Shown here one piece after another: positions 1 through 8,451 of a stretch of 64,000 bases of DNA. The position numbers and the translations under genes were made by a program. The number at the start of each line of letters is the position of its first letter. Position 1 is the stretch's first letter. Under the pieces are notes generated by a model that was given only the letters and a program-made list of their open reading frames with translations, searched no databases and had not been told where the DNA came from. Source of the stretch: an uncultured Rikenella sp. (GTDB lineage Bacteria; Bacteroidota; Bacteroidia; Bacteroidales; Rikenellaceae); assembly GCA_947627885.1 (NCBI GenBank), contig CANQXP010000006.1, positions 1-64,000 of the forward strand, in the 5' to 3' direction.

Positions 1-665
1 GGCTGTACGCGCTGGGCGAGGCCAACTTCTCCGACCACGGGGCCAACCGTCTGGGGGCTTCGGCGCTGATGCAGGGGCTGGCCGACGGCTATTTCGTGAT
101 CCCTTATACTTTGGGCGATTACCTGTCGCACGACATCCAGACGCCGAAGATCGACACCAACCACCCGGCTTTTGCTGAAGCTGAGAAAGCCGTCCTCGAC
201 AAGATCAACAAACTCTTCTCGATAGGCGGCAAGCGTTCGGTGGACGACCTGCACCGCGAATTGGGGAACATCATGTGGGAGTATGTCGGCATGGGCCGCA
301 CCAAAGAGGGCCTCGAAAAGGCGATCGTCGAAATCCAGAAGCTCCGGAAGGAGTTTTGGGAAAACGTGCGCGTTCCGGGCAAGGAGGGCGAGTTCAACCA
401 GGAGATCGAAAAAGCGCTGCGCGTGGCCGACTTCATGGAGATGGGCGAATTGATGGCGCGCGACGCGCTGAACCGCAACGAGTCGTGCGGGGGCCACTTC
501 CGCGAGGAGTACCAGACTCCGGAGGGCGAGGCGCTGCGCGACGACGAGCACTACACTTACGTGGCGGTCTGGGAATACAAAGGCCCGGATCAGGAGCCGG
601 AACTGCACAAAGAGGAGCTTCATTTCGACACCGTGCACCTGGCCCAGCGTAACTACAAAGACTAA
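1..665 (+). CDS. sdhA: Succinate dehydrogenase/fumarate reductase flavoprotein subunit, C-terminal part
   Basis: The reading frame is open from the window edge (first full codon at base 3), so the N-terminus with the FAD-binding fold lies outside. The visible part starts [20 protein letters not shown], the FAD-binding/capping region of SdhA/FrdA flavoproteins, and continues into the helical C-terminal domain, ending [10 protein letters not shown]. The protein oxidises succinate or reduces fumarate at the membrane together with SdhB, whose gene lies downstream on the same strand. Whether it works mainly as a fumarate reductase, as usual in anaerobic Bacteroidales, cannot be told from this piece. 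The gap to sdhB is 246 bp and filled with a repeat element, unusual for this gene pair. Confidence 0.95.
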   Translation, partial: LYALGEANFSDHGANRLGASALMQGLADGYFVIPYTLGDYLSHDIQTPKIDTNHPAFAEAEKAVLDKINKLFSIGGKRSVDDLHRELGNIMWEYVGMGRTKEGLEKAIVEIQKLRKEFWENVRVPGKEGEFNQEIEKALRVADFMEMGELMARDALNRNESCGGHFREEYQTPEGEALRDDEHYTYVAVWEYKGPDQEPELHKEELHFDTVHLAQRNYKD

Positions 666-717
666 TTCCTTAACGTTTTAAACATTTAACCGTTCCTTTT
701 TTGTCATTGGGCCATCC

Positions 718-872
718 GGTACCGTTCTTTCTTTGAAAAGAATGGACTGTTGGGGCGGACGCCCGGGTGGACAGCAATCGCGGCGCGTAAGCGGCGTGTT
801 GCGGGCCTCCCGTGGGGAGGCGTCCGGCCCGCGCGGCTCGCTACGCTCGCCGCCGAAAAACGGCAGCCCCAT
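718..872. repeat. Nested-palindromic intergenic repeat element (between sdhA and sdhB)
   Basis: The element opens with a degenerate copy of the terminal hairpin module (TTCTTTCTTTGAAAAGAA, 725-742). It then holds outer arms around GGGGCGGACGC and GCGTCCGGCCC with an inner hairpin GCCTCCC-gtg-GGGAGGC, and closes with the GC-rich module GGCTCGCTACGCTCGCCGCC, which recurs near 58650. It sits between two genes expected to be co-transcribed, so it is probably part of the mRNA. Function unknown. Confidence 0.7.
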
Positions 873-911
873 ACAGTGAATAAAAAGGAACAGATAAAAG
901 ATCATCAGATT

Positions 912-1655
912 ATGAATTTGAAGTTAAAGATATGGCGTCAGAAGGACGCCCACGACAAAGGTCGCTTCGAAGAATACCATGTGGAGAACGTTTCGGAAGG
1001 GAGCTCATTCCTCGAAATGCTCGACATCCTGAACAACGACCTGATCCACGAAGGCAAGGAACCCATCGCTTTCGACCACGACTGTCGCGAAGGCATCTGT
1101 GGGATGTGCTCGCTCTTTATCGACGGACGCGCCCACGGGCCGGACGACGATATCACTACCTGCCAGCTGCACATGCGCAAGTTCAAGGACGGGGATACCA
1201 TCACCATCGAGCCGTGGCGTTCGAAAGCGTTCCCGGTGATCAAAGACCTGGTGGTGAACCGGAACGCGTATGACCAGATCATGCAGGCCGGAGGCTACGT
1301 GTCGGTAAACACCGGCGGGGTGCCTGATGCCAATGCGATCCCGGTTCCGAAAAAAAACGCCGACGAGTCGATGGACGCCGCCTCCTGTATCGGATGCGGA
1401 GCATGCGTGGCCACTTGTAAGAACGGGTCTGCCATGCTGTTCGTCGCTGCCCGCGTCAGCTCGCTGGCCCTTTTGCCGCAGGGCAAAGTCGAGGCAGCGC
1501 GCCGGGCAAAGGCTATGGTGGCCAAGATGGACGAGCTGGGCTTCGGGGGATGCACCAACACCGGCGCTTGCGAGGCGGAGTGCCCGAAAGGGATCTCCAT
1601 CGCCCATATCGCACGCCTGAACCGCGAATTCCTCTGCGCGAAGCTGAAAGACTAA
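912..1655 (+). CDS. sdhB: Succinate dehydrogenase/fumarate reductase iron-sulfur subunit
   Basis: A 247-residue electron-transfer subunit that links the SdhA flavin to the membrane quinone site. The N-terminal plant-type ferredoxin domain carries the 2Fe-2S ligands C58, C63, C66 (CREGICGMC) and C84. The C-terminal helical domain carries two ferredoxin-like cysteine motifs, [11 protein letters not shown] (C159-C169) and C214/C220/C224 followed by PKGI, for the 4Fe-4S and 3Fe-4S clusters. The start [10 protein letters not shown] at 912 is preferred because the longer open frame upstream runs through the repeat element at 718-872. A strong terminator follows, so this is the last gene of the operon. 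Confidence 0.95.
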   Translation: MNLKLKIWRQKDAHDKGRFEEYHVENVSEGSSFLEMLDILNNDLIHEGKEPIAFDHDCREGICGMCSLFIDGRAHGPDDDITTCQLHMRKFKDGDTITIEPWRSKAFPVIKDLVVNRNAYDQIMQAGGYVSVNTGGVPDANAIPVPKKNADESMDAASCIGCGACVATCKNGSAMLFVAARVSSLALLPQGKVEAARRAKAMVAKMDELGFGGCTNTGACEAECPKGISIAHIARLNREFLCAKLKD

Positions 1656-1703
1656 ACGCGTGCCGGGCCGGGAGACCCGTCCCTCCCGCCCGGTCGTAAC
1701 CGC

Positions 1704-1749
1704 AAGAGGCCGTTCCCGGCGTAAAAACGCCGGGAACGGCCTCTTTTTT
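1704..1749 (+). terminator. Rho-independent terminator after sdhB
   Basis: A 19-bp perfect stem (1704-1722 with 1727-1745, AAGAGGCCGTTCCCGGCGT and its complement) with a 4-base loop is followed by a run of T. It lies 48 bp after the sdhB stop codon. Confidence 0.92.
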
Positions 1750-1781
1750 GCTTTCCCGCCGGTTCTGCGGCCGTCCGGCTG

Positions 1782-1811
1782 TTGGAAATCCAAACCGGAA
1801 TATTAACTTTA
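1782..1811 (+). promoter_or_regulatory. Probable Bacteroidetes-type promoter for the M43 protease operon
   Basis: TTG at 1782-1784, a 19-bp spacer, and TAACTTTA at 1804-1811, one mismatch from the TAnnTTTG consensus. Transcription would start near 1818, just ahead of the ATG at 1831. Confidence 0.55.
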
Positions 1812-1830
1812 CCTAAATTTATTTCCCCGC

Positions 1831-2913
1831 ATGAAAACAAAAATACTCCTGCTCCTGCTGGCCCTCCCTATGTTGCTGGCCGGATGTAAAAAAGAGACGG
1901 CCCCGAAAAAACCAGGTATGCCGCCGTTCCCGGAAGGAACCATTCCCGTGGTGTTCCACGTACTGTACGACGATCCGGGCAGTCCGGTACAGTATCCAGC
2001 CGCCGCCGTGTTCCAGAAACGCATCGAGCAGATCAACAAATTTTATGCGGCCACGCTCTTTCCGGGCGCCGGCAGCCAGAACGTGAAAGTCACCTTCATG
2101 CTGGCCACCCACGACCCCCAGGGCAACGAAATGAACGAGCCGGGGGTGAACCGCGTCCAGTACAGCGGGGCGTCCAACATGAGCGCCGCCAATTTCCTGA
2201 GCACGAAAAGAACCTTGCAGGCCCGCGACCGGGCCGTGCTGTGGGATCCGAACCAATACGTCAATGTGTGGCTCTTCGGTTTCCTGGATTCGGACGACCC
2301 GGATCAGGACGAAAGCAATGTGACCGGGATATCATACCTCCCTTATTGCACAACGTCCAAACCGTTGAGCATGTTGGTTACGTGGGACGGAGCTATCACC
2401 CAGCAGCCCTATTATATGCACGGCGTTACGCTGAACAACCGCTATTTCCTCCCGACCGCCAACGTCAGCGACGACGAAGGCATGTTCACCTTCTGCCATG
2501 AAATGGAGCACTACCTGGGGCTGCGCCATGCATTCAGCGAACCGGCCGCAGGGGAGACCGCCTGCGGCGATCCCGACAATGCCAGCGACGACGGGTGCAG
2601 CGACACCCCGAAATACGACCGGACGACCTATGAGCAGTTGCTTTACAGCAATACGCTGCCCTATAATGCCTATTACCGCCAGCCGTGCGACGGCGGAGCC
2701 CTTTTTCTCTCCACCAACGTGATGGATTACTTTTTCAGCACACGGACCAACCTGACCGCGCAGCAGCGCGACCGGGTCGAACACGTGATCGCTTACAGCC
2801 CGTGGATTCCGCGCAGCGCCGAGGCGACCAAAGCGTTGCTCGAAAACTTCACCGGCGAGATCACCGACGAACGGCCCGAACCGATCCTGATGCGCTGCAT
2901 GGCCCGTCCGTAG
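1831..2913 (+). CDS. M43 (pappalysin/cytophagalysin-like) zinc metalloprotease lipoprotein
   Basis: A 360-residue predicted surface or periplasmic zinc protease. The N-terminus (MKTKILLLLLALPMLLAGCK) is a type II signal peptide with lipobox LAGC. The metzincin motif HEMEHYLGLRH gives zinc ligands H223, H227 and H233 with catalytic E224. Downstream come a Cys/Asp-rich segment (DDGCSDTPKYD) and a methionine-turn-like NVMDYFF before a QQRDR helix, all typical of M43. The substrate is unknown. It is followed 39 bp later by a paralogue that ends with the same (L/I)(L/D)xNFTGE tail pattern, and both appear co-transcribed with the secreted enzyme at 4278. This copy lacks the FN3-like domain of the second one. 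Confidence 0.85.
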   Translation: MKTKILLLLLALPMLLAGCKKETAPKKPGMPPFPEGTIPVVFHVLYDDPGSPVQYPAAAVFQKRIEQINKFYAATLFPGAGSQNVKVTFMLATHDPQGNEMNEPGVNRVQYSGASNMSAANFLSTKRTLQARDRAVLWDPNQYVNVWLFGFLDSDDPDQDESNVTGISYLPYCTTSKPLSMLVTWDGAITQQPYYMHGVTLNNRYFLPTANVSDDEGMFTFCHEMEHYLGLRHAFSEPAAGETACGDPDNASDDGCSDTPKYDRTTYEQLLYSNTLPYNAYYRQPCDGGALFLSTNVMDYFFSTRTNLTAQQRDRVEHVIAYSPWIPRSAEATKALLENFTGEITDERPEPILMRCMARP

Positions 2914-2952
2914 GCTTTTTGCCCTGTGAACCCTAAATTTTTTACCGGGATA

Positions 2953-4281
2953 ATGAATACGCAAACTATAGTAGCGTCGGTGCTCGCGATCAGCTTATTG
3001 GCGGTATCGTCCTGTCGCCGGGAGGGGGCGTCCGATCCGGCTGCGGGTGTCCGGATCTCGACGTCGGTCCTAAAGTCGGATGTAGGGGGGGAGGCTTGGA
3101 TCATCGGGGAGGTGGAGGCGCCGCACGATGGAGGTGCAGTGGAGTCGTATGGTATCTGCTGGTCGGAATTGGAGGCGCCTGTGGTCGCGGGAAATGCCCG
3201 CCGCTTTGTCCCGCAAGCGGGACAAAGCGGCACGCTGCGGCTGTTGCAGTCGTTGGATGTGGCGCGGGATGGCTTGGTGCCCGGGCGAATTTATTGGGTA
3301 AGGGGATTTATCGAGAAGGGAGGGAAGGTGAGTTACGGGGCATCGCAGAAGTTCAGCGTCACGGAGCCTGCGGTGCAAACGGGGATCGAAGTGTTTGAAA
3401 TCCCGCTGGTGTTCCATGTACTATATACGGCGGAGAATGACCGGATACAGAATCCGACAACCCTGGTCTTCTTTCAGAGTGTAGCTCTGTTGAACAAGAT
3501 GTTCGGGAATAATTTCACGGCAGCGGGTTCGTCGGTGTCGGTGCATTTCTCGCTGGCGGCGGGTGGGCCCGACGGCGAGTGGCTGCCGGAGGCGGGGATA
3601 CACAGGGTACGCAACTTGCTGGGGATGCAAAGTGTCGATCCCTCGGAATTTTTGGATATGCCGTTGGACAACCGCCTCGATTCTGTGTTCTGGGATCCGA
3701 ACCGGTACGCGAACGTTTGGTTGCTGACAAGCAGTCGTAAGAATCTTTCGGGGATGTCGGTGTTCCCGTATGTTCCGGTGGCCCATCCGCTCGAATGGCT
3801 GGAAGCGGATGATTATTATTTGGTCAATCCGCCGGATGCTTTGCACGGGATCGTCCTCAATAACGCCTCTTTCAGAGATGACGACAACAAAATGACACTC
3901 GTCCATGAGTTCGGTCATTTATTCGGGTTGTTCCATGTATTTAATTATTGGGAAGATTGCCGGGATACGGACGGTTGCGACGACACACCGACGTACGACC
4001 GGAATGTGTACGAGTCGGACCCCTTGAGGTGGATGTACGAGCGGATGCGGTGCGACGGGACTGTGTTTATGTCGGATAATATCATGGATTACTGGTTTAC
4101 GTATGAAACGACGTTTACGCCGCAGCAATGCGCGCGGATGGAACATGTTCTGCGTTACGGCCTGCTGACTCCGCGAAGCCCGGAAAGGAGCAAGGCGATC
4201 CTCGACAATTTTACAGGCGAGGTGCCGGACCGGGCGCCGATCCGGCGTATTCATGTTGATAGTTCGCTTTTCTTGAAATGA
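2953..4281 (+). CDS. M43 zinc metalloprotease lipoprotein with N-terminal Ig/FN3-like domain
   Basis: A 442-residue paralogue of the upstream protease. The start MNTQTIVASV at 2953 gives a clean lipoprotein signal (LAVSSC); an ATG at 2926 would add nine residues ahead of it. Residues about 30-130 resemble the FN3-like domain common in Bacteroidetes surface proteins (SYGICWSE ... YWVRGFIE ... SYGASQKFSV). The protease domain follows, with HEFGHLFGLFH (zinc ligands H318, H322, H328; catalytic E319), the DGCDDTPTYD segment and NIMDYWF. Codon use is a little less GC-rich than the first copy, suggesting older divergence rather than recent duplication. The stop overlaps the next start (ATGA). Confidence 0.83.
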   Translation: MNTQTIVASVLAISLLAVSSCRREGASDPAAGVRISTSVLKSDVGGEAWIIGEVEAPHDGGAVESYGICWSELEAPVVAGNARRFVPQAGQSGTLRLLQSLDVARDGLVPGRIYWVRGFIEKGGKVSYGASQKFSVTEPAVQTGIEVFEIPLVFHVLYTAENDRIQNPTTLVFFQSVALLNKMFGNNFTAAGSSVSVHFSLAAGGPDGEWLPEAGIHRVRNLLGMQSVDPSEFLDMPLDNRLDSVFWDPNRYANVWLLTSSRKNLSGMSVFPYVPVAHPLEWLEADDYYLVNPPDALHGIVLNNASFRDDDNKMTLVHEFGHLFGLFHVFNYWEDCRDTDGCDDTPTYDRNVYESDPLRWMYERMRCDGTVFMSDNIMDYWFTYETTFTPQQCARMEHVLRYGLLTPRSPERSKAILDNFTGEVPDRAPIRRIHVDSSLFLK

Positions 4282-6731
4282 TTATGAACAGATATTGTTG
4301 GGGTCGGATGGCGCTTGCGTTCGGCATGTTTGTTTTTACCGGGATACCGGCCGAAGCGCAGGAAACCGTCGTTTCGCCGGCTCAGAAGTGGAAATGGGAG
4401 ATCGGTGCGGACGGCACGGCCGAAAGGCTTATTTTCGCTTCCGGCGACCGTTCGGCAGCGGATACGATCCCGTTCCTGACGTCCGGGAAATTCCGGGGGC
4501 CGTCGTTCTACCTGAAAGATCCGCAGAACGGGACGGACAGCACCGCCGCGTGGCGGTACGCCGCGCCGGGAACCTACGTCTCCGTTCCGCTCGAAGGGGT
4601 GGTTTGCACGCTGGAATACCCGAACGATACGGAGAACCCGACTCTGAGGGTCACCCTGAAGAACGAAGGGCATGTGCTGGTACAGCCGGAGAAAGCCGGC
4701 CTGCGTTTGGGGCTCGATACTTATATGGATCGCTGGCCGGAGTGGTTCGGCAAATACTTCCCGACCCTGCTGCGGAACGAGAAGACCCATTTCTGGGGCT
4801 ATTTCCAGGCTCCGGGCAATGACAGGCCGTTGTTGGGGATCGTCTCCCCGCAGCCGGTGGCCTCATGGAGCGCCGACTTCTCGCTCGGATATCAGGATCC
4901 CGCGCCGCACTGGTTCTGGGGGCACCGTATCGAGTCGGTCAACCTCGACCTGCTGAACGCCAGACCCTTGCCGGAGCGGCATCCGCAAGACCTCTGGCAA
5001 CTTAGGCCGGGGGAGTCGAAATCGTGGGACATCGTCTTGTTCACCGTGGAGAAGCCGGATGACCTTGAGCTGAAAGTGTGCGACATGGCCGGCGCGCCGG
5101 TGCTTTATTTCGGTAAAACCTCTTACCGGCCGGACGAGCCGGTGCGGGTCGAACTCTATTCGCCCTCGACCAGCGAGCGGCCGAAAGTGACGGTGCGGAA
5201 CGGGGCGGGAAAGGAGATTGCGGTTTATGCGCGGTATATGGGCGGCGGCCGGTTTATGACCGATCCGTTCTACCTCCCGCAGCCGGGGTTGTACACAGTG
5301 CGGGCCGAAGTGGGCGGCAAAGTGGCGGAGGGCGTATTGAGTGCGTTGCATCCGTGGTCGTGGTATCTGGAACGTGCGCGGGAGGGCGCGCTGAAATACC
5401 GCCAGAAAGCGTCGTCGCATATCGAAAGCTGGATGGGTTTCTACTCGGCGTTCATCGCCGCGCGGGAGTTCCCGTCCGATTCGATCGACCGGGCTTTGGA
5501 CGATCGGTTCGAGCTGCTTTTCGACCTGTTGCACGATACCGTGAAGATGGAGCCGAAATATCATGCCACGCGCATCCAGAACACGGCGGGAACCATCGGG
5601 ATGCTGGCGGACAAATACGAGGCTTACGGGGACGTTCGCGACCTGGAGCGCGCGGCGCGGCTGGCGGACTGGATGATCCGCACCTCGCAGCGCGAAGACG
5701 GGGCGTATTACAATCACGGGACGATCTACACCAGCGTCATTTACATCGCCAAGAGCGTGCTGGAACTGGCCGAGATCGAGAAACGGCTGGCGGCCTCAGC
5801 ACCGGATTCGGCTTTGTGGCGGGAGCGGTACGAGCGGCATTACGCATCGGCCAAACGGGCCGTAGACCAGCTGGTGGCTGCCGAGGGGAATTTCCAGACC
5901 GAAGGGGAACATACCTTCGAGGACGGGATGATCTCCTGCTCGGCGTTGCAGATGGGGCTGATGGCGCTGTGGCAGAGTGATTCAGCGGAGCGGGCGCGCT
6001 ATACGCGGGCGATGCTGGAGGTGTTGAACAGCCACGACTGCCTGACGCAGCTCCGGGTGCCGGATGCGCGGCGACGGGGCGGCACGATGCGCTTCTGGGA
6101 GGCGCAATACGATGTGCAGATGCTGCCGGATATGTTCAACTCGCCGCACGGCTGGAGCGCGTGGCGGGGATACGCCACTTACTATGCCTACCTGCTGACG
6201 GGCGAGGAGCGGTGGCTGCGGGAGACGTTCGATGCGATGGGCGCTTTTGCGAACCTGGTGGACGCGGAGACGGGGGATTTGTCGTGGGCGTTCATTTCCG
6301 ACCCGTACGTGGCGGCGGAACAGGCCTGCGGGCCGGACACGGCGGTGACGTTCGAGACACCGACGTTCGGCAATCCGCATCCGAGGCTCTACCCGACGCG
6401 CCGCATGGTGATCGGGGAGCAGTACGTGCCGATGGTAAGCGATTGGCAGCCGGTCAACACGCAGGACAACGATGTGCATGAGGTGTTCAAATTGATCGGA
6501 GAGGCGGCGCTGACGCAGGCGTTCGTGGTGGTGCGGACGGACGGCACGGCGGCGGGGTATAACTGCAACGTGATGCGCCGCGGAAAGAAGAACTTGATCG
6601 TGATCCCGACGGAGCCGCAGATTACGGCGGTGCATTTCAACGTGCCGGAGCCAATGGAGGCGACGGTGGAGTTCTCTTCGGGAGTGGTCAAGACGACGGT
6701 CGGGCCGATGCAATGGCTGAAGGCGAAATAA
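4278..6731 (+). CDS. Secreted large protein, possibly an (alpha/alpha)-barrel glycan-active enzyme
   Basis: An 817-residue exported protein whose ATG overlaps the stop of the preceding protease (ATGA, 4278-4281); a second ATG at 4284 is equally possible. The signal peptide ends near GIPAEAQ. The N-terminal ~350 residues look like beta-sandwich material (WKWEIGADGTAERLIF, NRPLLGIVSP-like segments). The C-terminal ~450 residues are helical, with repeated ARxLADWMI and YNHGTIYTSVIYIAKSVLEL patterns as in six-hairpin glycosidases and polysaccharide lyases. I cannot assign a CAZy family or catalytic residues. Co-transcription with two zinc proteases suggests joint attack on a glycoprotein; that is inference. 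Confidence 0.55.
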   Translation: MIMNRYCWGRMALAFGMFVFTGIPAEAQETVVSPAQKWKWEIGADGTAERLIFASGDRSAADTIPFLTSGKFRGPSFYLKDPQNGTDSTAAWRYAAPGTYVSVPLEGVVCTLEYPNDTENPTLRVTLKNEGHVLVQPEKAGLRLGLDTYMDRWPEWFGKYFPTLLRNEKTHFWGYFQAPGNDRPLLGIVSPQPVASWSADFSLGYQDPAPHWFWGHRIESVNLDLLNARPLPERHPQDLWQLRPGESKSWDIVLFTVEKPDDLELKVCDMAGAPVLYFGKTSYRPDEPVRVELYSPSTSERPKVTVRNGAGKEIAVYARYMGGGRFMTDPFYLPQPGLYTVRAEVGGKVAEGVLSALHPWSWYLERAREGALKYRQKASSHIESWMGFYSAFIAAREFPSDSIDRALDDRFELLFDLLHDTVKMEPKYHATRIQNTAGTIGMLADKYEAYGDVRDLERAARLADWMIRTSQREDGAYYNHGTIYTSVIYIAKSVLELAEIEKRLAASAPDSALWRERYERHYASAKRAVDQLVAAEGNFQTEGEHTFEDGMISCSALQMGLMALWQSDSAERARYTRAMLEVLNSHDCLTQLRVPDARRRGGTMRFWEAQYDVQMLPDMFNSPHGWSAWRGYATYYAYLLTGEERWLRETFDAMGAFANLVDAETGDLSWAFISDPYVAAEQACGPDTAVTFETPTFGNPHPRLYPTRRMVIGEQYVPMVSDWQPVNTQDNDVHEVFKLIGEAALTQAFVVVRTDGTAAGYNCNVMRRGKKNLIVIPTEPQITAVHFNVPEPMEATVEFSSGVVKTTVGPMQWLKAK

Positions 6732-6776
6732 CCACAGGCTCGTTTTAGACCCTTTTGCCAGTGATTTATAACTGTG

Positions 6777-6816
6777 AGGCGCTTTCCTTTTTTCTCGTGA
6801 AAAAGGAAAGCGCCTT
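6777..6816. terminator. Bidirectional terminator
   Basis: The inverted repeat AGGCGCTTTCCTTTTT / AAAAAGGAAAGCGCCTT, with a short loop, lies after the 4278-6731 gene and after the minus-strand polyprenyl synthase. T-rich and A-rich arms make it usable in both directions. Confidence 0.8.
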
Positions 6817-6971
6817 ACGTTTGTACTTATTGCAGCGGTAACAGTTTGGTCGGAATGTCCTGCGGCCTCAGTCTCCATAGCCCAAAAGTCTCCGTGTCAG
6901 CGGCAGGCCGCACCTACGGGGCTGCTCGCGCGGGGCCTTCCAGCATGTTCCTAACGAATAAAGCCAGAGCA

Positions 6972-7973
6972 TCAAAATGCCCGGCCCACCACATAGGCCG
7001 CATACCCCTCCAACGCCCGCCGTACCGGCGAATCCGGATAAGCGGCCAGCGCCTCCAGCGCCTCTTTGTGGTAACGCTCCATCGCCGATACCGAATAGGC
7101 CACACCGTTGCTGCCGGCCACGAAATCGCGCAGCCACTCTACCGATTCGCTATGCTCCGCCGCCCGGCGCAGGTGCTTCAGCACCTTGCGCCGCTCGCCC
7201 GGCGTCACATCTTCCAAAGCATGGATCAGCGGCAGCGTCATTTTCCGCTCCCGCAGGTCGTTGCAGAGCACCTTGCCCGTCTCCGCCCGGCTTCCATCCT
7301 CCGCGAAACCGAAGTCCAGCAGGTCGTCCTTGATCTGGAACGCCAGCCCCAGCAACTCCCCGAACCGGTAGATATTCCGCACCTGCGGCGCGTCCGGATC
7401 GTCGCCGAACGCCGGCAGAACCCCGCATTCCGCCGCCGAAGCGATCAGTACCGCCGTTTTGTGGCGGATAATATCCGTGTAGTCCGCCTCCGTCGTGTCC
7501 ATCAGGCGGGCGTGCTCCATCTGCATCAGCTCGCCGTTCACGATCAACTCGATCGCCCGCGTGGCCGACCGCATCGCCCCGAAGCTGCCCGCACGCGACG
7601 CCTGCGCCAGCCCTTTCGAGAAGAGGTAGTCGCCGACCAGCACCGCCGATTTCGACCGCAGCAGCGTCCCCGGCGTCCATTGTCCGCGGCGGACATAGGC
7701 CTCGTCGATCACGTCGTCGTGCACCAGGGTAGACCAGTGGATCATTTCGATCAGCACCGCTCCCGCCTGTACCTTCGGGTTTCCCGCCTCCCCGTGCAGC
7801 GCCGCCGTCAGCAGAGTCAGCAGCGGCCGCATCTGCTTACCCCCGCTGTGCAGGATGTCCCGCGTGATGGGCCGCATGAAAGGCTGTTCGGAGAGCGTCA
7901 CCTCGTTCAGGAGATCCCGGAAGGCCCGGAACTCCGCCTCCACAGGGGCCGTAATATCGTCTAATTGCGCCAT
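6972..7973 (-). CDS. Trans-polyprenyl diphosphate synthase
   Basis: A 333-residue all-helical prenyltransferase that extends an allylic diphosphate with isopentenyl diphosphate to make the long side chain of menaquinone or a related isoprenoid. It shows GGKQMRP, the first aspartate-rich motif HDDVID (D86, D87, D90), and the second, FQIKDDLLDF, near residue 217, plus RRG after the first motif. Chain length cannot be read from the sequence; similarity to IspB-type synthases suggests C35-C40. It is the last gene of a minus-strand run with dtd 9 bp upstream. Confidence 0.9.
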   Translation of the reverse strand: MAQLDDITAPVEAEFRAFRDLLNEVTLSEQPFMRPITRDILHSGGKQMRPLLTLLTAALHGEAGNPKVQAGAVLIEMIHWSTLVHDDVIDEAYVRRGQWTPGTLLRSKSAVLVGDYLFSKGLAQASRAGSFGAMRSATRAIELIVNGELMQMEHARLMDTTEADYTDIIRHKTAVLIASAAECGVLPAFGDDPDAPQVRNIYRFGELLGLAFQIKDDLLDFGFAEDGSRAETGKVLCNDLRERKMTLPLIHALEDVTPGERRKVLKHLRRAAEHSESVEWLRDFVAGSNGVAYSVSAMERYHKEALEALAAYPDSPVRRALEGYAAYVVGRAF

Positions 7974-7982
7974 AGGCCGGAT

Positions 7983-8435
7983 TTATTCGCGAAGCCGGGA
8001 GTCGATCACGATCGTCACCGGCCCGTCGTTCACCAGAGAGACCTGCATGTCCGCGCCGAAACGTCCCGTTCGTACCGGGCGTCCCGTCTCCAGCGTTAGT
8101 TGTTCCACAAATGATTCGTACAGGGGGATGGCCGTCTCCGGCCGGGCCGCCGCGATGAACGAAGGCCGGTTCCCTTTTTTGGTGGAGGCTTGCAGCGTGA
8201 ACTGGCTTACCACCAGCGCCTCGCCCCCGGCTTCGATCACCGAGCGGTTCATCGCCTGCGCCCGGTCGGCGAAGATGCGCATCCGCGCGACCTTACCCGC
8301 CAGCCATAAAACGTCTTCCTGCGTGTCCCCCTCGGCCACACCCAAAAGGATCAACAGCCCCGGCCCGATCCGGGAGATCTCCTCCCCGCCGACCTCCACC
8401 GCCGCCCGGCCGACCCGCTGCACCACCGCCCGCAT
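7983..8435 (-). CDS. dtd: D-aminoacyl-tRNA deacylase
   Basis: A 150-residue cytosolic enzyme that removes D-amino acids wrongly attached to tRNA. It starts [13 protein letters not shown] as in the family and carries both signature motifs, SQFTLQAST and [10 protein letters not shown]; these form the chiral-proofreading site across the dimer interface. Length is normal. It lies 16 bp after the GH20-like gene and 9 bp before the polyprenyl synthase, so the three are probably one transcript of unrelated functions. Confidence 0.95.
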   Translation of the reverse strand: MRAVVQRVGRAAVEVGGEEISRIGPGLLILLGVAEGDTQEDVLWLAGKVARMRIFADRAQAMNRSVIEAGGEALVVSQFTLQASTKKGNRPSFIAAARPETAIPLYESFVEQLTLETGRPVRTGRFGADMQVSLVNDGPVTIVIDSRLRE

Positions 8436-8451
8436 ATTCCGTACAAATTAA

